DNA of 64,000 bases. Origin: Cladocopium goreaui. Its lineage: Eukaryota > Sar > Dinophyceae > Suessiales > Symbiodiniaceae. The notes under the pieces were generated by a model. That model was not told the DNA's origin. It did not search any database and saw nothing but the letters and a program-made list of their open reading frames with translations. The position numbers and the translations under genes are program-made. Of the stretch, positions 39,006-48,772 are shown one piece after another. The stretch's first letter is position 1. Every line of letters begins with the position of its first letter. The stretch lies in the NCBI GenBank assembly GCA_947184155.2, contig CAMXCT020000826.1, forward strand, positions 1 through 64,000. The letters are read 5' to 3'.

Positions 39006-40208
39006 ATGAGTTTCGGCGATAGTGAAGCCGTCTTCGCACAGAGGGCTAGGGAGATAGGTCTTGATGATGGAGCCGTGAAAGCTCTTACAGATGAAGGTAT
39101 CAGGACGATGGCACTTTTTGCCTTCAGTTGCAACTTTGCGCCGGGAGCTGCAGATGAGCGTCCTTTCACTGATTTGATCAAGAAACTTTTGCATAGAGAC
39201 CCTAGCACTTTGGAGTTGTCATGCATGAGGCGATTGTTCAATGAGAGTTACGCCAACATAGCTTCAGACATCAAGGTGAGGTCAGAGGCTACAGACGATA
39301 CGCCGGTGAGGCGCCTAGCCCCTGCGGAACGTGCCAGCAGGTTGAAAGACCAACAGCAGAGACTTGGAGGTCTGAGCATCACTGGACAGTACGAGCCTGG
39401 AGACACCTTAGTGGACAAATGCATCAGCATTTATGACAGTGACAGGTTACAGTATGTGGAATGGTCTGCATCGGTGTCACGTGAACATGAGCTTTTGTCA
39501 GGGACGAAGAAGGATGCCTCACTTACTTTTGACTCATCGGGTTCACTCAAGTTGTCAAAGCTTCAAAAGACAGAACCTTGTTCGACAGGAACCGAGATAC
39601 AGGTGCGCTATTGCTTGGTTAGGCGCGCTTTGGCCTTCGACCAGGCGAACCTGATTGAGTTCAAGTTGTTGGAGGCTTGGAGTGAAAAATTGATGCAGAG
39701 CAGATTAGAAGACCCGGCACCAGGCTATGCCAGGACAACCATGAAACAACTTGAGCTTGCTGACAGGAAATTGTTTTGCGTGCTTGCTGAGAAAACCAGG
39801 GAAGGTATCAAAACCACCATCAAAGGCAGACCTCTTGACCTGGTGTTCAAGGAATGTTCAGAAAGCTCAGAAGTCCTTGCGTTGTTGCAGCCCAGACAGG
39901 GTACAGTCTCGGCGGAAAAGGTGAAGGAGGTGCGTGGCAACTCAGCAGAACCACCCACCAAACGAATCAAACGAGAGACTGGAAAGAAGGGCAAGGGCAA
40001 AGGTAACAGCAGTGCTTTTGTGCGTATTCCACACGATCTACTGAAGCTGAACTGTGTTGCAGCTACACCCAAAAACAACAGGATTTGTTTTTCTTACAAC
40101 TTGAAGAAGTGCGATGCAACTGGACAGAAGTGTTCAAAGGGGTTGCATGTGTGTGCAGTACAGGGATGCTTCAGAGGACACCCAGCTGTGGAATGCCAGA
40201 AGTCGTGA
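39006..40208 (+). CDS. Gag-like protein of the inserted YR element (400 aa)
   Basis: ATG 39006 to TGA 40206-40208. A mostly helical N-terminal part (DDGAVKALTDEGIRTMALF) is followed by a basic linker (PPTKRIKRETGKKGKGKG) and a C-terminal Cys/His cluster, CFSYNLKKC then GQKCSKGLHVC and CFRGHPAVEC, which could bind zinc and RNA like a Gag nucleocapsid. DIRS-group elements place gag first, as here. The stop codon is followed by CTA and the next frame is open without another stop, so readthrough into the polymerase is possible. Confidence 0.75.
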   Translation: MSFGDSEAVFAQRAREIGLDDGAVKALTDEGIRTMALFAFSCNFAPGAADERPFTDLIKKLLHRDPSTLELSCMRRLFNESYANIASDIKVRSEATDDTPVRRLAPAERASRLKDQQQRLGGLSITGQYEPGDTLVDKCISIYDSDRLQYVEWSASVSREHELLSGTKKDASLTFDSSGSLKLSKLQKTEPCSTGTEIQVRYCLVRRALAFDQANLIEFKLLEAWSEKLMQSRLEDPAPGYARTTMKQLELADRKLFCVLAEKTREGIKTTIKGRPLDLVFKECSESSEVLALLQPRQGTVSAEKVKEVRGNSAEPPTKRIKRETGKKGKGKGNSSAFVRIPHDLLKLNCVAATPKNNRICFSYNLKKCDATGQKCSKGLHVCAVQGCFRGHPAVECQKS

Positions 40209-43200
40209 CTAATACCTTCTGGCTGTCAGTCCCTTGGTAGAGCGTTGGAATCCGACGCAATGGAGACAGCATCCGAGGGCGAGCCAGCAGAGGTCATGCA
40301 TGATGACACAACGAATTCTTTTTCAGATACACCTGCACAGGAGAATTTTTCAGATGTTGAGAAAATTTGCCACACGGGTACAGAGGCTGACAGACCATAT
40401 GTCTTCTTGGAATTATGCGCTGGAAGTGCAACCTTGTCTGCAGAGGTTAAGCGTTTGGGAGTCGAGGTGCTGGCCTTTGACCACGAGTCCAACCGACATC
40501 AATCAAAGTGCAAGGTCCTTTGTTTGGATCTTAGTTTGCCGCATGCTTTCGAACGCATTGTTGAGCTGGTGACTAAATGCAATGTGTTGGGCGTTCACAT
40601 GGGGCCGCCCTGCGGCACGTGCAGCAAAGCCAGAGGGATACCTATGCCGGATGGATCGGCGGGACCCCAACCGCTTAGAGATGACAATTATTTGCTGGGT
40701 CTTCCAAATCTGGGATTTCGAGACAAACAAAGGGTAACTGCTGCAAATAATTTATATGAGAAGCTTGGTTTGCTGGTGGAGACGCTGGAGCGCCTTCAAA
40801 TCCCATGGACAATCGAGAACCCCACCAACAGTTTTTTATGGGACCTTCCGTATTTTGCTTTTGCAATGGCCCATGGTACCAAGCATGACTGTCACGCTTG
40901 CGCTTTTGGGAGCTCGAGGAAGAAGCTGACTTCCTTCCTTTCGAATCGAGATGAATTTGGAGCATTGTCGAGGTTCTGCCAAGACGTGGCGCCACATGAA
41001 CATGAAAGCTGGGGCTATGACCATGTCAACAAATGTTTCAACACTGCAAAAGAGGCTGAATATCCAACGATGATGTGCCAACAATATGTAAGGGTGTTGC
41101 AGAAATTCCTGGACACAGACCTCCTTCCAGGACAGTCAGTCCGCAGGTTGCCACAATCACAGCCAAAGGGTCGGAAAACGCCCCAGCTGATCCCTGAGTT
41201 TTTGGACGTCACAACTTGCATGCTAGAGTCTGTGCCGGCCTTGGACCACAAACGAAATCTGCTGAAAGCCCATGGCCCCATACCTGCAGGCAGTCGGCTG
41301 TTGAGAACTGAAGCGGACAAGGGGAGATCAGAGAAAGTTTTGTGCGTTTTTGGGATTTACCGCAGCATGTCGCAATTTGTTGAATGTGCAAGGTCGTTGT
41401 GGCACCCCTTTGATGAGTTACGAAACTTGCCTGACAGAATGATCAAAGCACTTTTTAGCAACCTCACTGAGTCCCCTCACCAGTTGACAAAGTTGCGTTG
41501 CCAGTTCTTGCGGAAGTGGGCGAGCAGGGCCTCCATCTTACAGAAGGCCGAACTGGAAGTACATGAGCGCATGCCTCAACATGTGCGAAGAGTCATGGAA
41601 GGGAAAAGAATCCTTGTCATGGAAGAGTTGGCCAAAGAGATGGGTTGGCCAGACATGCAATTGTTCTCAGAGTTGCGAGAGGGCTTCAAGCTCGTTGGTA
41701 CCTTCGAAACTACAGGCATTTTCAAGGCTGGTGTGACACTTGCGAACATCAGTGAAGAAGAGCTTGAGAAGAATACAAAATTTTTGCGTCCTGCCATTTT
41801 GGGAAGACTGAAGAACTTCGAAGATGCTGAGCTGCAGAAGGAATTGTTTGAAACAACCATGAAAGAAGCAATGGAGAAACACTGGCTGGAAGGACCTTAT
41901 GAGGTTGAAGAGATACATCGCCAACTAGGTGACAAGTGGCTTCCGGTGAGGAGGTTCGGAATCATGCAGCGTGACAAGCTGCGACCAATCGACAACTTCA
42001 AGGAATCGATGCTGAACCTGACCTTCGGATGTTACGAGAAGGTTGAATTGAAAGCGATGGAACACGTGCTGTGGATGTTGGTTACCTTGGCCAGATACAT
42101 GAGACACTTTGGTGAGATCAAGTTTGTGCTTTGCGATGGGACCCTTTTGGAAGGGCACGTGCATCCTGCGTGGAACAAGGTTGCTTTTGGAATGGAGGCC
42201 ACGTGTGTGGACATGAAATCTGCCTACAAGCAGTTACCACTGAATCCATGCGAATATCACCGCACCGTGGTCAGCCTGTGGGATGTCAATAACAGAAAGG
42301 CAGCTTGCTTTCTAATGCGCACCCTTCCATTCGGTGCCACGGCAAGTGTGCATCACTTTTTACGAGTCAGCAGTTTCATACATGCTGTAGGACTTCATGC
42401 TGGTTTGTGCTGGGGAGCGTATTTTGACGACTTCCCAACCCTGTGCAACGTAGCCAACAGGCGCAGCACCCAGTCCACCGCATTGGGTATTTTCGAGTTG
42501 CTGGGCTTCAAGTACAATGACGAAAAACTGGACCCCTTTGACAAAGTGGCATCAATGTTGGGGGTGGAGCTTGACCTTCGAGAGATAGACAATGGCTTGA
42601 TCAAGGTTCAGAACAAACCTGCGAGAGTCACAGAAGTGTCGGAGTGCTTGAATAGGATTTTAGACAGTGGGGTTATTGAAGCTGACTCACTGCCTTCCTA
42701 TCTGGGGAAGCTACAATTTGCAGAAGCTCAGCTGTGGGGTCGTGCGGGTAGAATCGCTCTTGCAGACCTGAGAGAAGCTACGCTACATAAAACCGGAGCC
42801 TTCGCAGTCACAGAAGAAGCAAAGGAAGCCATTGAAGTTTTGTTGGAAAGATTCACAACTGGACGACCGAGAGAATTGAAAGCCTCGGTGCCTTGCAGAC
42901 CACATTTGCTGTTCACTGATGGAGCACTGGAATACGACGAATTGGGAAACCCTAGTGCCAGCATAGGTGGTGTTTTGATTTGCCGAGACGGAAGAGTTTT
43001 GTGTTTTGGATGTGACGTGCCGCAACAGTTGATGGACTTGTGGCAGGTCAGTGGCAGGACCCATGTTATAGGCTTGGTGGAGCTGTACGCTGCTGTGACT
43101 GGCTTACATACTTGGAGAGAGATTTTCAAAGATGATAGAGTCATTTTGTTTACAGACTCCTGGCCTGCTTACGATGCTGTGGTCAAGGGCACGGCTGGAG

Positions 43201-43415
43201 TTAAAGAATGGCGGCAGCTATTGCTTGTTTTGGAAAAGACGGACGAGAGCCACCCCATGCACTTGTGGACCGCCAGAGTCCCATCGACCTCCAATCCAGC
43301 TGATCCTCCCAGCAGAAGGAACATTTCCGATTTAGCTTTCCTTGGAGACATAACCATAATAGATGCAGAATGCCCTGTGGTGAATACTTTCTTGAGATCT
43401 TACGAAATGGTGTAG
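40209..43415 (+). CDS. Methyltransferase-like / reverse transcriptase / RNase H polyprotein
   Basis: The same frame as gag is open from 40209; the first ATG is 40260. In a count from 40245, residues 50-290 form a methyltransferase-like domain: VFLELCAGSATLSAEV (motif I, 53-68), LAFDHE (motif II), GVHMGPPCGTCSKARG with Pro-Cys at 122-123 (catalytic-loop position), and TIENPTNSFLW with Glu-Asn-Pro at 191-193 (motif VI). RT follows with VDMKSAYKQL (Asp 656), TLPFGATASVHHFL and YFDDF (726-730). RNase H shows FTDGALEYDE (Asp 892), LVELYAAV, LFTDSWPAYD and NPADPPSRR. No integrase, protease or recombinase is present. DIRS-group elements often carry an adenine-methylase domain after RNase H; here the domain is N-terminal and has a cytosine-type PC loop. 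Intact and therefore probably recently active. Confidence 0.88.
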   Translation, partial: LIPSGCQSLGRALESDAMETASEGEPAEVMHDDTTNSFSDTPAQENFSDVEKICHTGTEADRPYVFLELCAGSATLSAEVKRLGVEVLAFDHESNRHQSKCKVLCLDLSLPHAFERIVELVTKCNVLGVHMGPPCGTCSKARGIPMPDGSAGPQPLRDDNYLLGLPNLGFRDKQRVTAANNLYEKLGLLVETLERLQIPWTIENPTNSFLWDLPYFAFAMAHGTKHDCHACAFGSSRKKLTSFLSNRDEFGALSRFCQDVAPHEHESWGYDHVNKCFNTAKEAEYPTMMCQQYVRVLQKFLDTDLLPGQSVRRLPQSQPKGRKTPQLIPEFLDVTTCMLESVPALDHKRNLLKAHGPIPAGSRLLRTEADKGRSEKVLCVFGIYRSMSQFVECARSLWHPFDELRNLPDRMIKALFSNLTESPHQLTKLRCQFLRKWASRASILQKAELEVHERMPQHVRRVMEGKRILVMEELAKEMGWPDMQLFSELREGFKLVGTFETTGIFKAGVTLANISEEELEKNTKFLRPAILGRLKNFEDAELQKELFETTMKEAMEKHWLEGPYEVEEIHRQLGDKWLPVRRFGIMQRDKLRPIDNFKESMLNLTFGCYEKVELKAMEHVLWMLVTLARYMRHFGEIKFVLCDGTLLEGHVHPAWNKVAFGMEATCVDMKSAYKQLPLNPCEYHRTVVSLWDVNNRKAACFLMRTLPFGATASVHHFLRVSSFIHAVGLHAGLCWGAYFDDFPTLCNVANRRSTQSTALGIFELLGFKYNDEKLDPFDKVASMLGVELDLREIDNGLIKVQNKPARVTEVSECLNRILDSGVIEADSLPSYLGKLQFAEAQLWGRAGRIALADLREATLHKTGAFAVTEEAKEAIEVLLERFTTGRPRELKASVPCRPHLLFTDGALEYDELGNPSASIGGVLICRDGRVLCFGCDVPQQLMDLWQVSGRTHVIGLVELYAAVTGLHTWREIFKDDRVILFTDSWPAYDAVVKGTAGVKEWRQLLLVLEKTDESHPMHLWTARVPSTSNPADPPSRRNISDLAFLGDITIIDAECPVVNTFLRSYEMV

Positions 43416-43428
43416 CTGAAGCAGACGA

Positions 43429-43791
43429 GGGGAAATGTGAAAGAATCCAAATGTTGGAGCTATGCAACATGTCACAAAGTGACTGTGGAACACATTCACA
43501 TGTGGTGGTGTGTATGCGATGTATGTTGCGTTTGATATCCCCCTTGACTGCCAAGCGGAAAAAGAACAGCTGAGAACTCATGACGGCATGTGCAATTTTA
43601 TTTTTTGAGATTTGTGAACCGTGAGGGAGAGAGGAGTGTCGTGTCGGTCGTCGTGTTTATGTTTTGGTTTACATAGGTTTTATTATGTGGACGTGTACTC
43701 CCATATACCATGTTTATGTTTGGCGTATATGTTTATGATACATATGCGTAGGCCGCGCACGTTGTGTAGGAGGGTCACCCTGTAGCTATAA
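43429..43791 (+). repeat. Right internal repeat of the coding unit
   Basis: Matches the 3' part of the short units from GGGGAAATGTGAAAGAATCC to GCTATAA and starts 13 bp after the polyprotein stop, so no room remains for a recombinase gene. Confidence 0.95.
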
Positions 43792-44569
43792 GAATGCGTT
43801 TAGCTTGCTAATAGCTTTTTATAGCTTAGGGTGAAAGCGAACCATGTGAGCGCCCTCCAAACCCCCCCCCAAAAAAAAAGTTTCTGAGAAACTTTACAGT
43901 GCGCGTTGCCTAACAATGTTTAATTCGAACTGTTAAAAAAAAAACTGAAACAAACAAACGTGAAACCTCACAGGTGTGCAGGTACATGTGGTACATGTCT
44001 CACATGTTGTTTCAGTTTATTTTGTCGTGTGAAATCATCTTTCATTATCTGGTAGGTGATCACTTATGAATTTTATATATGACCGCGTCGCCTCAAGTGA
44101 GGAGGGTGGGCGGGTGTGCCCTTTTGATTTCATTGTGTTTGCCCCTCCCAATCGTGGCGTGCACGCTTTTCCCAACCCTTTGCAAACAATGTACAACACA
44201 ACGTAGGGGGGAAATGTGAAAGAATCCAAATGTTGGAGCTATGCAACATGTCACAAAGTGACTGTGGAACACATTCACATGTGGTGGTGTGTATGCGATG
44301 TATGTTGCGTTTGATATCCCCCTTGACTGCCAAGCGGAAAAAGAACAGCTGAGAACTCATGACGGCATGTGCAATTTTATTTTTGAGATTTGTGAACCGT
44401 GAGGGAGAGAGGAGTGTCGTGTCGGTCGTCGTGTTTATGTTTTGGTTTACATAGGTTTTATTATGTGGACGTGTACTCCCATATACCATGTTTATGTTTG
44501 GCGTATATGTTTATGATACATATGCTTAGGCCGCGCACGTTGTGTAGGAGGGTCACCCTGTAGCTATAA
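43792..44569 (+). repeat. Short terminal unit, right (778 bp)
   Basis: Nearly identical to 37581-38353; differences are mainly C/A homopolymer lengths and isolated substitutions. The host recombinase sequence resumes at 44570. Confidence 0.95.
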
Positions 44570-45412
44570 TTATACCCGGCTTTTGCTGTTGACTTCTTGC
44601 TGACTGAGGTGGGCACGGATTTGAATCGGCCCCTTTTTCTCAGGCCTATGCCACGGGATCGAGGCTTGCAGCTCTTGCGCTACTGGTTGTGCAAGTGTCA
44701 CGAAGCTCACGGTGTGGTGGCTAAGCCTGAGGATTTTCATCTTTTGGGGACTCATTCATGCAAGACAACATTGCTATGCTGGTCACAACAACTGCAACTG
44801 TCTTTGGAACAGCGTCAATTGCAAGGTCATCATAGATCTGCTGTGAATGGTTCGGTCGCCTTGTACAGCAGGAATGATACATTGCCAGCACTCATGCTAC
44901 AATGCACAGTTGCACAACGAATTGCAGAGGGGTTCAGACCTCTTCGACCCATGTTGAGGAGTGGCTCGCCGTCACTGCCGGATTTTTCAATACAGCTCCC
45001 ATCTTGGAAGCCACTTGCATTCCAGGTTGAACCCAAGTCAGATGTGCAGGATTCAGTGCCAGCACCACCTCCCGAGTCAGTGGAGCCAGATGCCCCTCAG
45101 GATGATGATGGGTCAGAGGCATCGGAAGCTTCAGCGGTGAGTGAAGTCATGGATGAGCCATCCGCACTTGCTCCTGAGGAGTTGATTTTTCTGGTGAACC
45201 CAGTCACGAAGGTTGCCCATTTGGCTATACAATGCTCCAGTTCGGATCGAGCCATGTGTTATGAGGATTCCAATTTACAGCCATATCGTACTGGCTGTGG
45301 TGCCCGTCCCAATGCGATATCCGGTGATTTGCAATTCACCCATTGCTTGCCTGAAGGTGCCAGATTTTGTTTGCGTCGAGCCTGTGCCAGGATCATGTCA
45401 CAGGTGATTTGA
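44570..45412 (+). pseudogene. Tyrosine recombinase gene, 3' part
   Basis: Resumes the recombinase interrupted at 37580 (LYPAFAVDFLLTEVGTDLN). It shows the HxxK box GTHSCKTTLLCWS, then LQGHHRSA with the second histidine, and ALYSRND carrying the likely nucleophilic tyrosine. Beyond the catalytic domain lie an acidic linker (PDAPQDDDGSEASEAS) and a Cys/His-containing tail (HLAIQCSSSDRAMC, RTGCGARP, FCLRRAC) to TGA 45410-45412. Together the parts would encode a full R-K-H-H-Y recombinase, probably that of the YR element whose RT-RNase H lies at 45836-46984. It is disrupted in this copy. Confidence 0.78.
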
Positions 45413-45835
45413 GCGATCCAAAAACTGTTGCTGCTTTCTTGAGTTGCGCTGACAAAACTTGTGGATTGTGCATGTTTCTGACAATCACACCAATTTTGTT
45501 TTGCAGCGACATGTCGTATGGTGTTGTGATGTCACCGCTGTGACGTGGTTTCCATTGATCACTGCACGCGTTTAGGTTCAACTTTTGACTACTGGAACCT
45601 ATCGTTTGTTTGTTCAGTTTTGCATTTTCACTGCTCACATGTAGGATGTACATGTGTTCATCTTTTGGCCCTAGGTCCTGTTTCGGGGGTATGTGACTGC
45701 TGTCAATCCATGTTTCATGGTCCTCATGTCAAATTCCCCTTTTATTTGTCTCACTTTCGACATTTTAACTGGGAGCCCGCATTGCGATGCCCGCTGGATC
45801 AGCTATGGCGGCGAATTCCCATACTGTGGGTATGA
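45413..45835. other. Spacer between recombinase and RT remnants
   Basis: Short unsupported frames only. The 5' part of the RT (fingers and palm with the catalytic aspartates) is not found here, so the downstream RT is truncated or scrambled. Confidence 0.5.
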
Positions 45836-46984
45836 TCACCCAGACGGTGGCCCTTCTCCTGGCATGGATTGCTCCCAAGGGTGAAGCTGCCATGGATTGG
45901 ATGGAGTATCAATGTCAAGCGTTGGGTGGTATCTATCACCCCGGACAAGCGTGCCAAGATCCTGGACCAGATTGATTCCTTACTGAGATCATCTCGCTGT
46001 GATCTGAAGACTTTGGAGTCCCTCACCGGGCGATTGCTTTGGGTCTCATCCCTCTGGGAAACCTTGCGACCGTTATTGGGCCCATTGTACCAGGCCATGA
46101 TGACTGTGCCTTTAACTTTGGTTTCAATTTCACCTGAGCAGTGGCCTCTTCTTCTTGATGCCTTGCAGGATGACCTCACACTCTCCAAAAGTTTGCATCA
46201 CCCGTCCTTGCGTAAGAATGTGAAGGTGGTGCGTGCAGCGAGTTTCACACTCCGTGACCTTGGCCATGCCAGATCGTTGCACTTCAAATCGAGACGTATT
46301 TGGTTAGGTATCAATATACCGGGTTCCAGCAAGCGAAAACTTTTGCAAGAAACCCATGAATCCCTTCAAGCCTGGAAGGATGTTCTTGTTGGCACACTTT
46401 TTTTGCACAACATGATCCCACCGACATACCTTCCTCTCCAAGCATCTGCAGATGCATGCGCTACTCAAGGAGAGGCTGGCTTAGGTGGCATCCTTAGACT
46501 GAATGGGGAAGTTGCTGCTTGGTTTGCCTTCACGATTTCACATGCTGAAGCGAAAGACGTTTTTCCTTGGATCTCTGACTCCATGCAGAAGCACATAAAT
46601 GTTTGGGAATTACTGGGCCAATTTGCTTTGGCGTTTTGTTTGGATCGTGCGTTGAAGGGTCGTTGTACCCCCATATCTGTCACGTTTGCCTGTGACAACA
46701 CATCGGCAGAAGCTGCTCACCTGAAAGCCTTATCTACGGCTTCGGGCATGTGCCATGTTTTAGCAGCTTTCTTCAGATTTCAACGCATTCACAACCTGGA
46801 CGTTTCGATCCAACATATTCCTGGCATGTGGAACGATGAAGCAGATGCCCTGAGTCGTGGTAAGCACCTACCACATTGCACTCCAGAACTCCAGGTTGAT
46901 GTCCCATGGACCTGGCTGTGCTCATCTCTTCCAGAACATTCACCATCAAACGCCAAATTTCCGCACACTTTGTTGACCCGCTGA
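45836..46984 (+). pseudogene. YR-retroelement RT 3' part and RNase H
   Basis: The frame opens after a stop at 45833-45835 with PFSWHGLLPRVKLPWIGWSI, the RT connection typical of DIRS-group elements (W-x-G-W). LESLTGRLLWVSSLWETLRP and LGPLYQAM follow. RNase H is present: ASADACATQGEAGLGGI (Asp), INVWELLGQFALAF (Glu), FACDNTSAEAAHL (Asp) and WNDEADALSRG (Asp), then TGA 46982-46984. All four acidic residues remain, but the RT palm is missing, so it is not functional as it stands. It lies in the same orientation as the split recombinase and probably belongs to the same element. Confidence 0.8.
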
Positions 46985-47104
46985 GTCCAAAAAAGTGGCG
47001 AATCATGTCTTTTGCACATCGATGTTCACTTTGGGGGTTTTGATCCTTTCGGTCGATGTTCTCGATTTTATTTGGGCTCCCAAAACCCCCTAAGTTTACG
47101 GTTT

Positions 47105-47350
47105 GTGAATTCCCGTCTGGTGTTCACGAACTGTTCGATTTAATTTTGTACTGCTGTGCATTTGACATTCATTTAGTCCGACGACTAATCTTCGCCACGC
47201 GTAAAAAGAATTTGGCTGTTTTTGCGAATGCGCCTTTTGAATCCCTGCTGGAATATTTTCTGTTTTATGGCGTTTTATTTTCTCGGGTTTCTAGATTTTA
47301 TCTCTCTACGTCACCCACAACTTGAGCAACGGAAGGCTAACTAGTGAACT
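47105..47350 (+). repeat. Direct repeat pair, first copy (246 bp)
   Basis: GTGAATTCCC to TAGTGAACT, repeated at 47551-47796 with two substitutions found by eye (CCCTG/CCTTG and GGAATA/GGGATA). The 200 bp between the copies would be the middle part of a B1-A2-B2 terminus of a PAT/Ngaro-type element. Confidence 0.92.
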
Positions 47351-47550
47351 GTACTCGAGATTGATCGGTGTTGTTCACTTGTTTGAAACCGGCCTCTGTT
47401 TTGCAAAACCCCTGTTTCAGACCTTCTGGTTTTGAATGGTTTCTCCTGTTGGGTTTTGCTTGGGTGATCCGGTTTTATGGATGCCATTTTGGGTCAAGTT
47501 GTGGTGTGTGGTAGACCGCGTTTCTACGTTAGTTTTCCTTTCCCACCACC

Positions 47551-47796
47551 GTGAATTCCCGTCTGGTGTTCACGAACTGTTCGATTTAATTTTGTACTGC
47601 TGTGCATTTGACATTCATTTAGTCCGACGACTAATCTTCGCCACGCGTAAAAAGAATTTGGCTGTTTTTGCGAATGCGCCTTTTGAATCCTTGCTGGGAT
47701 ATTTTCTGTTTTATGGCGTTTTATTTTCTCGGGTTTCTAGATTTTATCTCTCTACGTCACCCACAACTTGAGCAACGGAAGGCTAACTAGTGAACT
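47551..47796 (+). repeat. Direct repeat pair, second copy (246 bp)
   Basis: Ends exactly where RNase H-like coding sequence of another element resumes, so this is the likely right boundary of the YR element carrying 44570-46984. Confidence 0.92.
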
Positions 47797-47798
47797 TG

Positions 47799-48480
47799 GA
47801 TGAAACTCAATCTATTTGGAATTGGATTGGGGATGATATGCACAAGCACATTGCTGCGTGGGAACTGCTTGCCCAACTTGCATTGAACATTCAGCATCCA
47901 GTCGTCATTGCCCAAAACCAAGGGGCCAGTGGCCTGTCATCAGGCAACTGACAACAGCACAGCTGATGCAGCCTCCGCCAAGGGACTGACTATGACCAAA
48001 GCACTTGCAGTCATGTTTCCACCATACTTCACACTCATGAGGAGATTTCAATTCTTTCCACACATTTCGCATATCCCTGGGCGCCTCAACGTGCTGGCAG
48101 ATGAGGTGAGCCGCTTCAAGCAGCACCTGTCGACACCTCTGGATCCTGATGGAAGAATTACCATTCCTTGGAAAGAATTGCTTTGCTCTTCTGGCATTCA
48201 AGTGACCCAGAACGGTCGAAAGTGGCCGTCACATTTTAACATTCAACCGCGTGACAAAAAAGTTGCTGCAGTCAGCAGACTGGGTGCCTCCATCGATTGT
48301 TTTTTGGGGAATTCATACTCCGGCTGGTCGATTGTCGATAAAGTTTGGTGCCTTGGGAATTCCCCACCTAAATGTGTCGATCTTAACATACCCCGTCTTC
48401 TGGGTTGTTTGATCGGGTTTGCGTTGGGGTGCATCCATCTAGGTCAGTCTGTACAAACTGGACCCGCTGGTTCTTTCTAG
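47799..48480 (+). pseudogene. RNase H fragment of a second YR retroelement, frameshifted
   Basis: Reads DETQSIWNWIGDDMHKHIAA and WELLAQLALN in one frame, then after a shift near 47890-47910 CHQATDNSTADAASAKGL and GRLNVLADEVSRF (last acidic motif). It ends at TAG 48478-48480. It is homologous in plan to RNase H at 46430-46860 but clearly a different family. The left boundary coincides with the end of the 246-bp repeat, so its upstream part was separated by the insertion. Confidence 0.7.
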
Positions 48481-48626
48481 CATGTACAGAGTTTGACCTG
48501 ATTGTTGCACCACGCCTTAACACGAAATATGCACTCTTGCGGCAGCCTGTTGTGTTGAATGTGCAGTTGTAACTTAATTGGATATTGGGAAACGGAAACT
48601 GAAGCAACGGAAACCATTGCGTGAAC
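48347..48626 (+). repeat. Second direct repeat pair, first copy (280 bp)
   Basis: GGTGCCTTGGGA to CATTGCGTGAAC, repeated at 48773-49046 (about 274 bp) with scattered substitutions and a 6-bp indel (GGAAAC). It overlaps the end of the RNase H frame. Probable B1 part of the second element's terminus. Confidence 0.9.
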
Positions 48627-48772
48627 GTGTCATGTACGTGTACATAGGTGTTCATGCATAGGACCCGGAAGTTCATGCCTGGTCCGTTGCCGTTTTTGCT
48701 TCAAGTTTCCCACGCTCTTTTCGTTTTCCCACCACCATCCGATATGCTCAACCATTATGTGGCATTTGAGGT

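Larger units (their letters stand above)
37581..44569 (+). mobile_element. YR-type (DIRS/PAT/Ngaro-like) retroelement array inserted in a recombinase gene
   Basis: 6989 bp that can be removed to leave the split recombinase codons perfectly in frame, without target duplication, as expected of tyrosine-recombinase integration. Three head-to-tail segments each begin GAATGCG and end GCTATAA: 37581-38353 (773 bp), 38354-43791 (5438 bp, coding) and 43792-44569 (778 bp). The coding segment starts with the same 347 bp and ends with the same ~360 bp as the short ones; the right side is the split-direct-repeat order known from PAT/Ngaro elements. It encodes Gag and a methyltransferase-like/RT/RNase H protein but no recombinase or integrase. 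Confidence 0.85.

Noticed and set aside
37581..44569. Reading the 773/778-bp units as ordinary LTRs of an integrase-type retrotransposon
   Set aside because: No target duplication, no integrase or protease, no primer site or polypurine tract next to the units, and extra partial copies inside; the pattern fits YR-type elements.
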